From Fagopyrum homotropicum (Eukaryota > Streptophyta > Magnoliopsida > Caryophyllales > Polygonaceae), in the NCBI GenBank assembly GCA_033239125.1, contig BSWB01000004.1, positions 137,156,426 to 137,220,425 on the forward strand: a stretch of DNA of 64,000 nt. Direction: 5' to 3'. Below are positions 35,351 to 45,927 of this stretch, piece by piece. Within the stretch, counting starts at the first letter, position 1; each line of letters opens with the position of its first letter. Position numbers and translations under genes: made by a program. The notes beneath the pieces were generated by a model that was not told the DNA's origin, searched no databases, and saw only the letters and a list, made by a program, of their open reading frames with translations.

Positions 35351-36520
35351 AACTAGGCCCCTCCATTAATCAAAAAAAGATTTATTATGCAAAAAAATAA
35401 AGATTACATATCTTTCTCTCTCCTATTTATAATTATTTATTTTCTTTAATAAATATGCTAATTGATGCTAATAACCGCTAAACAAGGAGGTTTTAAACAA
35501 CCTTCTTCCTCAATCGTTGCTGGATATCACCGTCATTCTTCTTCAAAAACAGAAGATGGTGTTTTACTTTCTTGTGTTCAACATCGGCCATTCAAGTCGA
35601 ACACTATGTCTCCGCCATTTTTTACAGAAAAAAAAAACACAACGATTTTCATGAAACGGAGTGAAGCGACTTGATCGAGATTTGCGTTCGAGTCGAACAC
35701 AACGGGTTTGTAATCTTCCAATCGCATCGATTATACAATGCGATTCGATCAAGATTTGTGTTCGAGTCGACATCATCAAACAGTTGGTACGTGTTCTTTG
35801 TTAAACTTTCATCGTTTTCTGCATACTTCGATGTTAACTGCTTCAATGGTGTTGTTGTAGTTTGTGCATGCTTCTAATATTGTGTAGGCATATGTATGTA
35901 TTTAATCGACCATGGTGTTGTTGTAGTTTGTGTATGCTTCTAATGTTGTGTAGGCATATGTATGTTTTTAATCGTACATATTATTTGTGTTTTTTGCTTA
36001 ATTGAGTTCTTATGTAAATGTACATTGGTGATTGTTGTCAGTTATGTACCATATTCATCGATTTTCCCTTCTAGTAGTACAAGTGTACAGTATTTTGTGG
36101 GTCTATTATGTACATAAAATAGAATTTCTTGTATCTGATATACGTCATTTTGTGTACATGAATGATGTACACGTTTATGTACATATTGTATTGTATGAAT
36201 ATATGGTTTGTGTACATAAATTATGCAAACGTTTATGTACATACCGTATTAGAGGATGAAGACGGTGATTATTTAAGATAAGTTGAAGATGACGACGATG
36301 AATTTTGAAGGTAGTTTGACGAGTTTCAATGGAGTATATAAGAGGAAGAGAGAGAACTGCTTCTGAGATTTGAGGATTCATTTTTACGGTTGATAGAAGG
36401 TGTAAAAGATTTGCAGAATCTTCCTTATACAATTTCCTTTTTTTTAAACGGTTTTGAAATACTTGGCAATTTTTAATAAACACAATTAACTAAGAGAAAA
36501 TTGGTGTAGAAGGGCCTTTT
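35351..36520. repeat. Putative inserted module 1, bounded by TAGGCCCCT-like ends
   Basis: The left edge reads AACTAGGCCCCTCC and the right edge AGAAGGGCCTTTTTT, a loose inverted pair. The inside is unlike the surrounding AT block: it has a CG-containing segment at 35460-35780 and is rich in GTACAT phrases. No transposase and no clear target duplication were found, so the element type is open. Confidence 0.35.
35848..35976. repeat. Tandem duplication, about 66-bp unit
   Basis: Two adjacent copies of a unit beginning GGTGTTGTTGTAGTTTGTG and containing TAGGCATATGTATGT, with a few differences. Confidence 0.85.
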
Positions 36521-36530
36521 TTGTATCCAT

Positions 36531-38012
36531 GATACAAAATAGGCCCCTCTATTTTTCTTCCAAAAAATAAAGCTGAAAGAAATTATAAATCATGGATAAT
36601 AAGGTAGCTAGTTAAGGGCAAATTAGTAATGTAGCATAATAACTGCCTAAAAGTTAAAGATAATAAAATTTAAAAACGGCAATTGTGAGATACGGTATCT
36701 GGCGGTTCATCTTCTTTCCTAAACATTTCATCCAAAAATTCAGCGCCATTCGGAACCTCCATTGTATCGTGCGATTCTCCATTTGCAACCTCCATCTTCA
36801 AATCGCGAACTTCGACCGTCTTCAACCTCATGTCTCATCTATTATTTGTGTAACAACGATCAATCGTTGTAAGTATTACAAATTCTCTCAACAATATACC
36901 ATTTTAATGGCTTCGATTTTGGTTCAAACCGAAAACAGTTGATGAACGTTTTCCCTAAAATCCATACCCAAAACCGCCATTGTTGATCTTTAACTACATG
37001 GCCTTAATTTTGAAATTATCCATTTTTGTGAAATTTATGTATTCGAATCAACAGTGATGAAAGATTATGTACATAATTTTAAGCAGATACATAAAAATCA
37101 ACGCTACATAAATTTAACAACTACATAATATTAGGAGATACATAAATTATGTTCGTCACCTTCGTCATTACTGACACATAAATTTAACAACTACATAATA
37201 TTAGCAGATACATAAATTATGTTCGTCACCTTCGTCATTACTGACACATAAATTTAACAACTACATAATATAGCAGATACATAAATTATGTTCGTCACCT
37301 TCGTCATTACTGACACATAAATTTAACAACTACATAATATTAGCAGATACATAAATTATGTTCGTCACCTTCGTCATTACTGACACATAAATTTAACAAC
37401 TACATAATATTAGCAGATACATAAATTATGTTCATCACCTTCGTCATTACTGACACATAAATTTAACAACTACATAATATTAGCAGATACATAAATTATG
37501 TTCGTCACCTTCTCAACGACAGTGGTTTAAACTTAAACATATACAAACTTATGTACACATACAGACATAAAGTTATGTTCGTCCCCTTCATCATTACCAA
37601 CACTCAGCACATACAAAATCACCGACATATAAATATACGAAATACATAATATTAACTATATACATAAATTACGCAGAGCAAATTGAAGAAACAGATCATC
37701 AAAACGAAATAAATCGGCAGTAATCGCAAAAAAAATAGAGAAAATGTTTTTGACAGTAAACGAATAACTCTGTAGCATGGTGGTTATGGCTTTAGAAATG
37801 GGGAATTTCGTGATTTTGGGATCACGTTTACAAAGAAAGTATATTTGATATCCTAACAACTTCCTGATTTGTAGGGGACCATATTAAATAACCATATTTA
37901 TTTAAAAAAATTGTCACATCATCATTTTTTATTTCCAGCAGGGGTATCAATTTATTTGGAAATTAATCTTTATCATAAAATTAGTAGGGGCCTACTTTAT
38001 CTACATTTTTAC
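36531..38012. repeat. Putative inserted module 2, bounded by TAGGCCCCT-like ends
   Basis: The left edge is AAAATAGGCCCCTCTA and the right edge TTAGTAGGGGCCTACTTTA, in inverted orientation. A further inverted copy is at about 38152-38162. The module contains a CG-containing segment at 36690-36900 and a 70-bp tandem array. A composite of two related non-autonomous insertions is possible but unproven. Confidence 0.35.
37103..37514. repeat. Minisatellite: six copies of a 70-bp unit
   Basis: Units begin TGACACATAAATTTAACAAC at 37172, 37242, 37311, 37381 and 37451, preceded by one partial copy. Copies are almost identical (one is 69 bp), so the array expanded recently. Contiguous units without spacers exclude a CRISPR-like reading. 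Confidence 0.95.
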
Positions 38013-38204
38013 AAAAGAGACTAGTTAATATACATTAATACATAATTAGTCTACTTTCCCTTTTATCTCATTAACTAACAACTCTAACTTCTTTCCTTAA
38101 TTTTAGCCTATTTCAATTATTTTATCTTTATTTTTAATTAGAAATTTGATAGGGGCCTAGTTAGTATTCAACAAACAAAAAGTGCCTTACTAGCTAAATT
38201 TTTT

Positions 38205-39580
38205 CAACGTAAAATAAGATATTAAACCTATTGTTTGATAACCTAGTGTTTTTAAATTATAAAAATTTAAAAAACTAAAAATAAATGATAACAATATAAA
38301 GTTTTTGGATATCCTAATATATGATGAAAAAATTATAAAAACAATAAATCAAAACATAAAATAAGATATTAAACCTACTGTTTGATAACTTACTGTTTTT
38401 AATTCATAATAGTATTTTGATATATCAGAAAATCGGATTATTTTTTTTAAACCAATATTTTGAAGACCTTTATGTGCGATGAATCAAGTAAAAACAAAAA
38501 CAGTAATCAGATTGAATAGAAAAAACACTAATTTTCAAATCAAATAGAATAGGAATCAAGCAGTAAGAAAAGCAAAAGCATTAAACTCACTGAAAATGAA
38601 AATGGTAATCAGTAACGTCAATGAAAAGCAAAAACATTGTTGGGTACAGATCAGTAACCAAGTTTGAATTACTTTTCTGTATTTTGTGTCCCTGCTATTT
38701 AGGATTGCTAAATAGAATTCAAAATGAAGCAGTAATCGATTTCGATTTTATATCCCTACTGTTTTTGAAATATCACAAATCAAAACAGTTTTTGAAAAAC
38801 AACTGCTAGAGAAAAGCTAATATGTTTAATCAAAACAATTTTAATAAGATTTAAAATAGTAGTTTCAAACATACGGTTCAAGAGAGACTGAAGTTGAGAA
38901 AAAAAACTGAAGTTAAGAAGAAATCAAAATGAAGCACTAATTTTGAAAACTTACTATTTTTGCGATGGAGGAATGAAGCAACTATTATAAATGAATGAAA
39001 ATGAAAGCAAACGCTTCGATTCTCACAAATGAAGCACAATCGACAAAGACTGAAGTTGTTAAGAAATCAAAATATATGAACTCTTCACAAATCAAGTTGT
39101 GGCTGAACTCTTCATTTTAGATTGAAGTTGGAATCTAAATAACAAAATCACAGAAAGAAAAAACCTGGACATACAAGCTTAGATGGAAAGTTGTGGCTGA
39201 ACTCTTCACCACTTCGCTTCAATTACCCTAATAAGGATGAACAACATAAGAATCAGAGGGAGCAAAGTAATACACGTAAAATACAGATTATGAACAAAGA
39301 GGCTTCCAAACCTAAAGGATGTAGAAGGAAGATATGAAGATATCTGCAGAGATTATTAGGGTATGTATATATAGATAGATGATGGAAAAATATGAGCGTT
39401 CAAATAGGAAATCTTATCATGAGATTTAAATCAGTTGGAAGCGAGATTTATGGTGTATAAGAATTAAAACTTTTAATTGTATATTTAGTTGTTAATCAAT
39501 TATGATTTATAAGAGTATTTTATTTGTTTAAAGAATTTTTATAAACTATTTTATAAAATTACTCCTAGCTTAATGCTCTT
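38205..39580. other. Hel1 AT-rich interior, no gene recognised
   Basis: It starts as the returning AT-rich repeat block and becomes less repetitive after about 38600. The phrase TTGTGGCTGAACTCTTCA is repeated at about 39096 and 39190. No exon resembles a known protein. Confidence 0.55.
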
Positions 39581-39589
39581 TCTGTTCTG

Positions 39590-40672
39590 TAGTTCATCAA
39601 TAAGATCGACAGTCCTGCAGAACTTGAACCAAACTCATGGCAAGCTTTTTCTGATGATTCAAGCCCACAAAATTCGTTAAAGAAGCGAACTTGAACCAAA
39701 CTCGAGCTCTCAGATTCATAAAACAGGAGAAAAACAGCAACCGTGGAAGAGAGGCAGGAGAAACCACAAAGGGAGCTTCTCAGCCTGCTGGATGGGCTGG
39801 TTTCTAATAAAGTAATATTTAACTGTAAGTTTGGGTCTCTTCACAAGAAAAGATTGATAATCCTGAAGAAGCTTTGGCAGAAGCACACTGGGAAGCACAA
39901 TTTCAAGGTTTGTTTGGTTACTTAATCTTGATATATGACTCCAATGTAATATGTCACTTGAACACAAGTAATAATTTGCAATGCTTGTGAATTATATTGT
40001 ATATCAGAAGACTCATATTACTCTGGTCTATAGTTAGAGTGCCTTACCACCTGGTTCAAACCTGAAGAAGAAAGAGACAACATTTGTTGAGACTGGAAGG
40101 CCTTTTATCCCTTCCATGATTAAGGTTGTTCTAGAGAAATTCACTCCAGGTGTACCAAGTGGCATATTTGGTCGGCCAAGGTTTGTTACTCTAGTCTTTA
40201 TATTTATCTTAGCTGTCGACCACTATGTTTTGTGACCTCTGTGTAGTGATTGGAGTAAAAAGCTTGCGCTGTAAGTAAAAGTTAAGGTTGTACTGACCCT
40301 TTTACTTCTGGTTCCGAGATCAATGACAACCCATCTGAAGACTCATATTCATATGGTATGTTTGATCTTTTGGTGCCTTCACAAACACTCATAATTATAC
40401 TCTTAAAATTTTAGGAATGTGGATACTCTTTTGCTGCCTACTGTCCTACACAAACACTCATATTTATACTTTTATATTTTAGGAATCTGGAATGCTACGT
40501 CTGAAGGCTTTAGATGTTATCCTATTGTTGTTATCGCTACTGTATTCGTCTCCAATCGGCACTGTATCCAAGCCTGCTCTACCTTTTACTCTAGCGGTGG
40601 ACGTGACAATTTTAGCTCTTGTTTGAAAGATGGATACAAATTGAAGCTTATTTCAAATTGGTCGTATGACTA
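39590..40672 (+). pseudogene. Exon-like host fragments probably captured by Hel1
   Basis: Plus-strand, opposite to the Helitron genes. Short protein-like stretches occur: about 39593-39690 (KIDSPAELEPNSWQAFSDD), about 39833-39908 (NPEEALAEAHWEAQFQ, followed by a GT), about 40033-40182 (PGSNLKKKETTFVETGRPF and VVLEKFTPGVPSGIFGRP), and about 40480-40625 with a hydrophobic run. They are separated by T-rich, intron-like DNA. I do not recognise the parent gene or genes. The position near a Helitron 5' end and the intron-exon texture fit gene capture, which is well known for plant Helitrons. A full gene cannot be read. Confidence 0.4.
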
Positions 40673-40907
40673 TTGAGGTTTTGTTTGGAATTTATGAGCG
40701 TAACGTATTGCCCTCCTTTTGTTGGCTTTTTTCAAATATGTTGTGTGTAAAGCCATTGACCATATTATTGCTAAATGTTTTTTCCACAGTGATAGATAAA
40801 GCTTTTGTCAAAGAAGAAGAATGGAGATGGTGGGGACTAAGTTTCGTCAACGCTATTTTTGCTTTTTATTCTAAATGTTTTTGCTTTTATTATGATGCTA
40901 ATTATAT

Positions 40908-41075
40908 AAACAATTTTAATGAATTAGTAATTTAAAAAATATAGATTTTGTAGCTTTAAACAATTTTAATGAATTAGTAATTCAAAAAATATAGATTTTG
41001 TAGCTTTAAATAAATTTTTAAACAATTTTAATGAATTAGTAATTGAAAAAATAAAGATTTTGTAGCTTTAATGTG
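40908..41075. repeat. Three tandem copies of a 50-62 bp unit near the Hel1 5' end
   Basis: CAATTTTAATGAATTAGTAA recurs at about 40912, 40962 and 41024, each followed by GATTTTGTAGCTTTAA. Confidence 0.88.
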
Positions 41076-41094
41076 AGATCTCTATCATAATCCT

Positions 41095-41148
41095 CTTGAT
41101 TATGGGATCGCCACTTAAGCAGGTTAGAACTCTATTTTAATATATAGA
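41095..41148 (-). other. Hel1 5' terminus
   Basis: Minus-strand TC start at 41148, then AGAGTTCTAACCTGCTTAAG and GTGGCGATCCC. The Hel2 5' end has the same GAGTTCTAACCTGCT phrase, which supports a common family. Just inside is a short inverted repeat (CATAATCCTCTTGATTATG). Confidence 0.82.
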
Positions 41149-41480
41149 TATTGATGATTTCGTTGACTACATGCATTTTGGATGATATAATCCAAATTCA
41201 GTAAATTTCTATCTGAGATCAAGAATTATTAGGCTACTGTTTAAAAAAGCTTATATCCATAGTTGCTAAACACAATGCCAAAGTCAATCTCACAAAAGAA
41301 ACCAGTTAAAAAACCCTACAATATAACGAGAAGAAACAAAATCTTCACTCAATCATCCTTGAATCAACAAAGGCATGCATGATCGTGGACCCAGTTAAAC
41401 ATAATCTTACATTAGAACTACTAATCTAGTATGCATTAGAACTAAGAACACATGATAAACAAACAATAAAAACGTAATTA

Positions 41481-41617
41481 CCTCGAGAAAAAGCAGGATT
41501 AGAGAAGGAGATATCATTGAAAGTAGTAGAAGAAGGGTCAATATTAGATAAGGTCTTCCTTCTCCTTCGTCTAGACATTCCGACACAATCTTCTGGTTTT
41601 GATGCACAAGCTCCCAT
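41481..41617 (-). CDS. Probable exon 1 of an EDR2-like / DUF1336 gene
   Basis: ATG at 41617 opens 45 codons starting MGACASKPEDCVG, then an Arg/Lys-rich stretch, then ISFSNPAFSR, and ends at a GTAATTAC donor. The Gly2 with nearby Cys4 is a classic N-myristoylation and palmitoylation start, so membrane attachment is likely. EDR2-like DUF1336 proteins start in this way (MGACVS..., basic stretch, NPTFQG) and continue with EEAWFDS, which is what the exon at 10655-10830 encodes in matching phase. Hel1 lies between the two exons, 332 bases after this donor. Family assignment is from recalled motifs. The proteins are linked to lipid binding and defence regulation in EDR2 itself. Confidence 0.55.
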
Positions 41618-42191
41618 TTGATCTTTAATTCAATTCGGGGTTTGATTTTGAAAAAAAACCACAGAAAATTTGCTTCCTTTTCGGGTTTGATTGATTGGTT
41701 GATCGACTCCTGTCTCTCTTTGTGTGAAATGACTTCAAAGTTTCAATATACAAATCATGAAGGAAGCAAACTAACTAGGTGAGTTTGAGGATGTCATGTT
41801 TCAAAAAAAAGGGAAAATAATTAATAAATATAAATATCCGGAGCACTTCAGATAGGGGCACAAGTCAAAATACACATAGACTTGCAATTGATTGGATTAG
41901 TTGAGTTTTGGCAAATATTTTTTGTCAATTATTGAATTGGTCAATCGTTTTACTTTCTGGTTTATATGGTGATAATATGGAAAGACAGAATCTCATGAAG
42001 GAGCAACTCAATCTCATAATGGATCAACTAAATCGAATTAGCACACACATGGAAAACCTAAGCAGATGTTCCTCTCTAAGTACACGTTTCCTCCAATATC
42101 TAGCAAGCACTCATATTGCGAGGAGACTAGGAACTTGAAAATTTACAACAAAAATTCATAAATTCACAAGTATAGAGAGAGAAAGAAATAC

Positions 42192-42350
42192 CTTGGCTTC
42201 GTAGATGCGAGGGCCGTGATAAGCGAGGACCTTTTCGCCTTCGGAGTGAAAGCTGTTATTGGAGTCAGGAAGTCCATCACTGGAGGAGGAGTCGCCGGAG
42301 TGGGCACCGCCGCCGGTAGCTTCCTTATCGGCGGCCTTAGGGCTTCCCAT
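42192..42350 (-). pseudogene. MRG: Orphan first exon of an MRG (MORF-related) chromodomain gene
   Basis: ATG at 42350 opens 53 codons, acidic and Ser-rich at first, then SEGEKVLAYHGPRIYEAK, ending at a GTATTT donor exactly where plant MRG1/MRG2 genes end exon 1. MRG proteins read H3K4me3/H3K36me3 with this chromodomain and act in the nucleus in flowering control. The following exons (rest of chromodomain, MRG domain) are not found in the 500 bases before the next exon on the strand, which belongs to another family. A promoter-plus-exon-1 duplication is the simplest explanation. Another possibility is a real gene whose later exons were displaced. The exon itself is undamaged. Confidence 0.65.
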
Positions 42351-42705
42351 GTGTGCAGCGATTTTGCTTCTTCAATAATGGAGATAAGCGCGAAAGAGTG
42401 CTGCTGTCGCTCGCATAGATTTGTCCTCTCTTCTTTTTGGATTTGAGAGAATTGTCGGGAGTGAGATTCATGGTAATTTGAGGAGAGATGGAGAGAAGTG
42501 AGGGATGGAGTTGTATAATGTCCATTATTTTGATGCGAAAATATTTAACAGGACGCTCTCCGGCTCGGTCTGGTTTATTTATCGCCGCTCAACCGTCTCT
42601 TCTGTGATCAGATTTAAAAATCTAATTTTCCGGTACAATCAATGGAACTTTTAGTTTCTCGTAGGAAGGAGGTTTGCACAGGGATAGGACGAAGATGTAG
42701 GGAAC

Positions 42706-42748
42706 GTCCCACATCGACAATACGATAGTGTGTGAATCTAATATATAA
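42706..42748 (+). promoter_or_regulatory. snRNA-type USE plus TATA-like pair, or TE promoter
   Basis: GTCCCACATCG (42706-42716) matches the plant snRNA upstream sequence element RTCCCACATCG. TATATAAG starts 25 bases later, close to the spacing of plant pol III U6-type promoters. No recognisable snRNA or snoRNA follows. The downstream phrase with CCAATTGGTTTTAGGATG occurs widely in plant repeats, so a small retroelement LTR is the main alternative. Confidence 0.4.
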
Positions 42749-42749
42749 G

Positions 42750-45660
42750 CACTAGGGCTACTCCTCCTATTGCCAATTGGTTTTAGGATGACCCCGTGTG
42801 ATTGTATGTGTTGGTTATTTCATTTGATTCATCTACCCTTGCTGATGATTGTTTCTGATTTCTGTTAATATTCTACTATGTTTATGAAAATTTGGATGCA
42901 AGTCGGTAAATCAGCTTGCTTCAATACAATGGAAATGAGTTACATGGTACACATTTGTCTCTTACACTTTAGTTTGATCAGTTGATGAACTTAGAGGGAT
43001 CATGACATGATCTCTTACACATTTGAGAAAATAAGAAACCTTGTTGTGGCTCATGGTGATTTTAGGTATATGAAGATATAGATTTCTAGAATGTGAAAGA
43101 ATATATCATTAACATTTATGTGTATGACCTTCATCGTATAGTGAGAGTATTAAGGAAATGTGGAAAGGATTTACCTGTAGGAGTCTATTCAGTCATGGTG
43201 CAGGACTGCTGGCTGCAAAGGATTCTAACTAAAGATGTTTGAGTTTTGGTAAATTGATCAGTTGATTTAGCTTTTTAAATTATGCTGTACCAAACCATAG
43301 TATCTTATCTATAGAGAAATGACCTTTTTCTTGATCAAAACCGCGATTTGGAAAAGCTCAATCAGGAAACCAATTATTACTCTAGATCTACCTGAGCTCC
43401 AATTTTTTTTGCCAAAGGTGGCATTATTTGTTGACAAGCTAAAATTTCTTTATTTTTTTTTAACTTAAAATTGAGACCTTTGTCATCACAATTCAGAAGT
43501 GCTTCAATAGCGGGAAAGCATTATTGTGGGATATTTTACAAAAATAAAACTTCGAGTCTGAACTGACTGTAGTATTACTATTGAGCTCAAACCTGTCGAC
43601 GGTTTATCAGCATACATCAAAATATTGCCAAAACATCCCCTTTAATTCCAATATCTAATCCAACATTAGTCACAAGCTGTCCCTAAAGTATTATATTATA
43701 TTACCAAGTAGAGTAACTAAAGTGAACAAATTATGCTTGGTAGATAAGCTTACTAAATCCTTTTAAAATCAAAATTTGTCACTTTAATGGTATTGTAGCT
43801 AAAGGAAGTACAACAAAAGTTGTATATCCTTTGAAGAGGTTCTAATGAAAAGAACATAGGGAAAAGATGGAGCACCACCTTAATGATATATTCCATAGGT
43901 AAAGGCCGCTTGCTCATACTTATGCATAGTCCATCAAGAAGTTGCAAACGTGCACCTATACCTTTTTCATGCCCTGACTGTCTTCAAGGAAATAGGCTTG
44001 CTTGGCTTGAATGGCATTTGGTTAGGGCATGAAAAATCTAAAGGTGGTTTAGTCATCTAAGTTCCTTAGTTGTCCAAGAGCTATTGCTGGAGAACTTGAT
44101 TGCTTGGAGTTAGATTTAAGTTTCTTCATTTATCTGTTACTTTGAATGTAGAGCTGTAAGTGTTGTTCACTGGTGTACTCGTGTATCTTATCTGGACTCG
44201 AAGTAACTTTTTGAACCTTTTGATTGCTTGTTACTTACTGTATCAAATCTTTTTATCTTACAGGTATGGAATGATACTTTTCTTGGTAAGGAAGCAAGAG
44301 GAATTGATCTTTTTGATTGCTAGAAGTAGTTTTCACTTTTTAAACGTCCTAAATAACTAGTATTTCTCATACGGGACAACTAAGTATGTTGTTCTATGAT
44401 AAGTTGTGAAAGTCTCCATCATTTAGCATCTTAACTGCCACTATATGTATTACTAAATCACCACACATGCCTTTTCATGACCTTGCATACCCCACAGTCA
44501 CAGATAGGAAATGCCTCCAAGTAAACCACAAGCTTTTGGAGGATATCCAACATTTAAAGATGACTCGATCACAAATAATTGTAGGTTTAAAAGGAGAGTA
44601 TGAGAGTATCTGCCTATTCTTCACCCGTAGGGTAGGAGGCCAGGATCTATTCTATATGTTTTCTTTATCTTTCGTGAGTGTCCTATTATGGAATTTTTCC
44701 TAACATGTCTTTTTCTCTCTTTGAAAACTTTGAATATTACTTTGTTCCATTTAAAGTGGAGGGTCTTTGGGTTATCTCACACGTGATGGATCATCTCCAG
44801 TTGAAGGAACCTAATCAAAGTTTTGTAGAGTACTTGGAAACCTCTGATGATTTGGTCTTAATTAATGCATAGCTGCATTTATCTATTTAACTAGATGACA
44901 ATAGTTCGAACTGTTCTAATTATTTTAAGTGAAATGTTTTTGCTAAATGGAATCTGCCAAATGCTGAAAATAAATTCTAGTGTTTTTCGCTGGTTTCCTA
45001 TGCATCTGTTTCCATTTTGCTTTACTTCAGAAAGGAAATCTATGTCATCATCATCATCATAAGAATAATAAACTTCCTAAAGATTGGAGTAAACTGAAGT
45101 TGATGATCTTGTGATGATGCAGTATATTATTATTATTATTTGATTAGTACAAAACCTGTCTGACTGCACACAAACTTCATTGTTGCTAAGCCTGCTTCAA
45201 ATGAGATTAAAAAAAATGATGTGTAAAAAGACAGGCTTTTCTTGTCATCTGCATAGAATGGCATGACATTTCAGCTTTGCTTGCTTGTTGTTGTAGTATG
45301 GATCACTCTAGTTAAGCCAATTAACGTATACTCAACAAGGAGGCAACCAAATGAGCCAAAGATTCTGGATTCTGCTTCTTTTTCATCCTTCCTGCTGCGC
45401 CCACAACCTTCAAATTCTTACAGAATTTATGAAGTAGTTGGGCCCCATAAATCTACCTTTGATTAGTCTAGGTTCAGTTAGCAGCGTCCCAAAATTTTAG
45501 CTGCATGAAAATGTACAAACCCAAGCAAGTATACTGCCATGATTTTGATCTGATCCCACTTGTTTATAAAGCAAATGTGGTAGAATCACCTTTTTCTTCA
45601 CTCTTGCTGGTCATCGCCTTTTCGTTTTTCACCCTGTTGGCTTAACAGAATCACTCATTC
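42750..45660. other. Intergenic region, no gene supported
   Basis: Unique AT-rich DNA. Short open frames on both strands have no family resemblance. A hairpin with about 15-bp arms (TTTTTCATGCCCT near 43964, AGGGCATGAAAAA near 44026) is the only structure noted. CAT and TTA trinucleotide runs lie at about 45046 and 45127. Confidence 0.6.
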
Positions 45661-45667
45661 TTCTTTC

Positions 45668-45674
45668 TATAAAA
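45668..45674 (+). promoter_or_regulatory. Probable TATA box of the CLE gene
   Basis: TATAAAA, 254 bases before the ATG at 45928. A start near 45700 would give a 5' leader of about 230 bases that includes the poly-G run. Confidence 0.5.
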
Positions 45675-45859
45675 AAAACATGGATCAGTCTTCTTCAAGT
45701 TAAACCTTCCTAAGTCCTAAAACTCTGTCTCTCTTTCATCCTCTTCTTTCTCCTCAAAATAGAGTTCTACTCATCACACCTATGATCATTCTCTTCTTCT
45801 CCTTCTCCCTTTCTCCTAAGAGCCACTCATCCTTCTTAGGAAGGGAGATATAAGGGCTA

Positions 45860-45882
45860 GGGGGGGGGGGGGGGGGGGGGGG
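45860..45882 (+). repeat. Poly-G run of 23 in the CLE gene leader
   Basis: An uninterrupted run of G on the sense strand 45 bases before the start codon. Such a run can form G-quadruplexes in RNA. Its exact length may be unreliable because long homopolymers are hard to sequence. Confidence 0.9.
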
Positions 45883-45927
45883 TTGGAGTTGAAAAACTGG
45901 GGTGAAGCTAATTGTTGAAGAACTAAT

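Larger units (their letters stand above)
11038..41148 (-). mobile_element. Large minus-strand Helitron (Hel1), with nested insertions
   Basis: On the minus strand the element begins TCTATATATTAAAATAGAG at 41148 and ends with a GC-rich hairpin followed by CTAG at 11041-11038. Host A (11037) and T (41149) flank it, as expected for Helitron insertion between A and T. Its own DNA is 11038-11295 plus 28049-41148, about 13.4 kb. The rest (11296-28048) is a three-layer LTR nest. It carries decayed helicase and RPA-like genes, AT-rich repeats and foreign exon-like DNA. A 3.36-kb element at 48098-51457 has the same two ends. I see no Rep (HUH) domain. Confidence 0.82.

Noticed and set aside
37103..37514. 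CRISPR-like regular repeats
   Set aside because: Units are contiguous 70-bp copies without unique spacers, in a plant Helitron. This is an ordinary minisatellite.
41908..42138. 76-codon plus-strand frame with a heptad-like Gln/Leu stretch
   Set aside because: It resembles the N-terminal coiled coil of some gag proteins, but nothing around it supports a retroelement or a host exon.
44160..44872. Three successive plus-strand frames in the intergenic region
   Set aside because: Composition is T-rich and hydrophobic, with no motif and no splice logic joining them.
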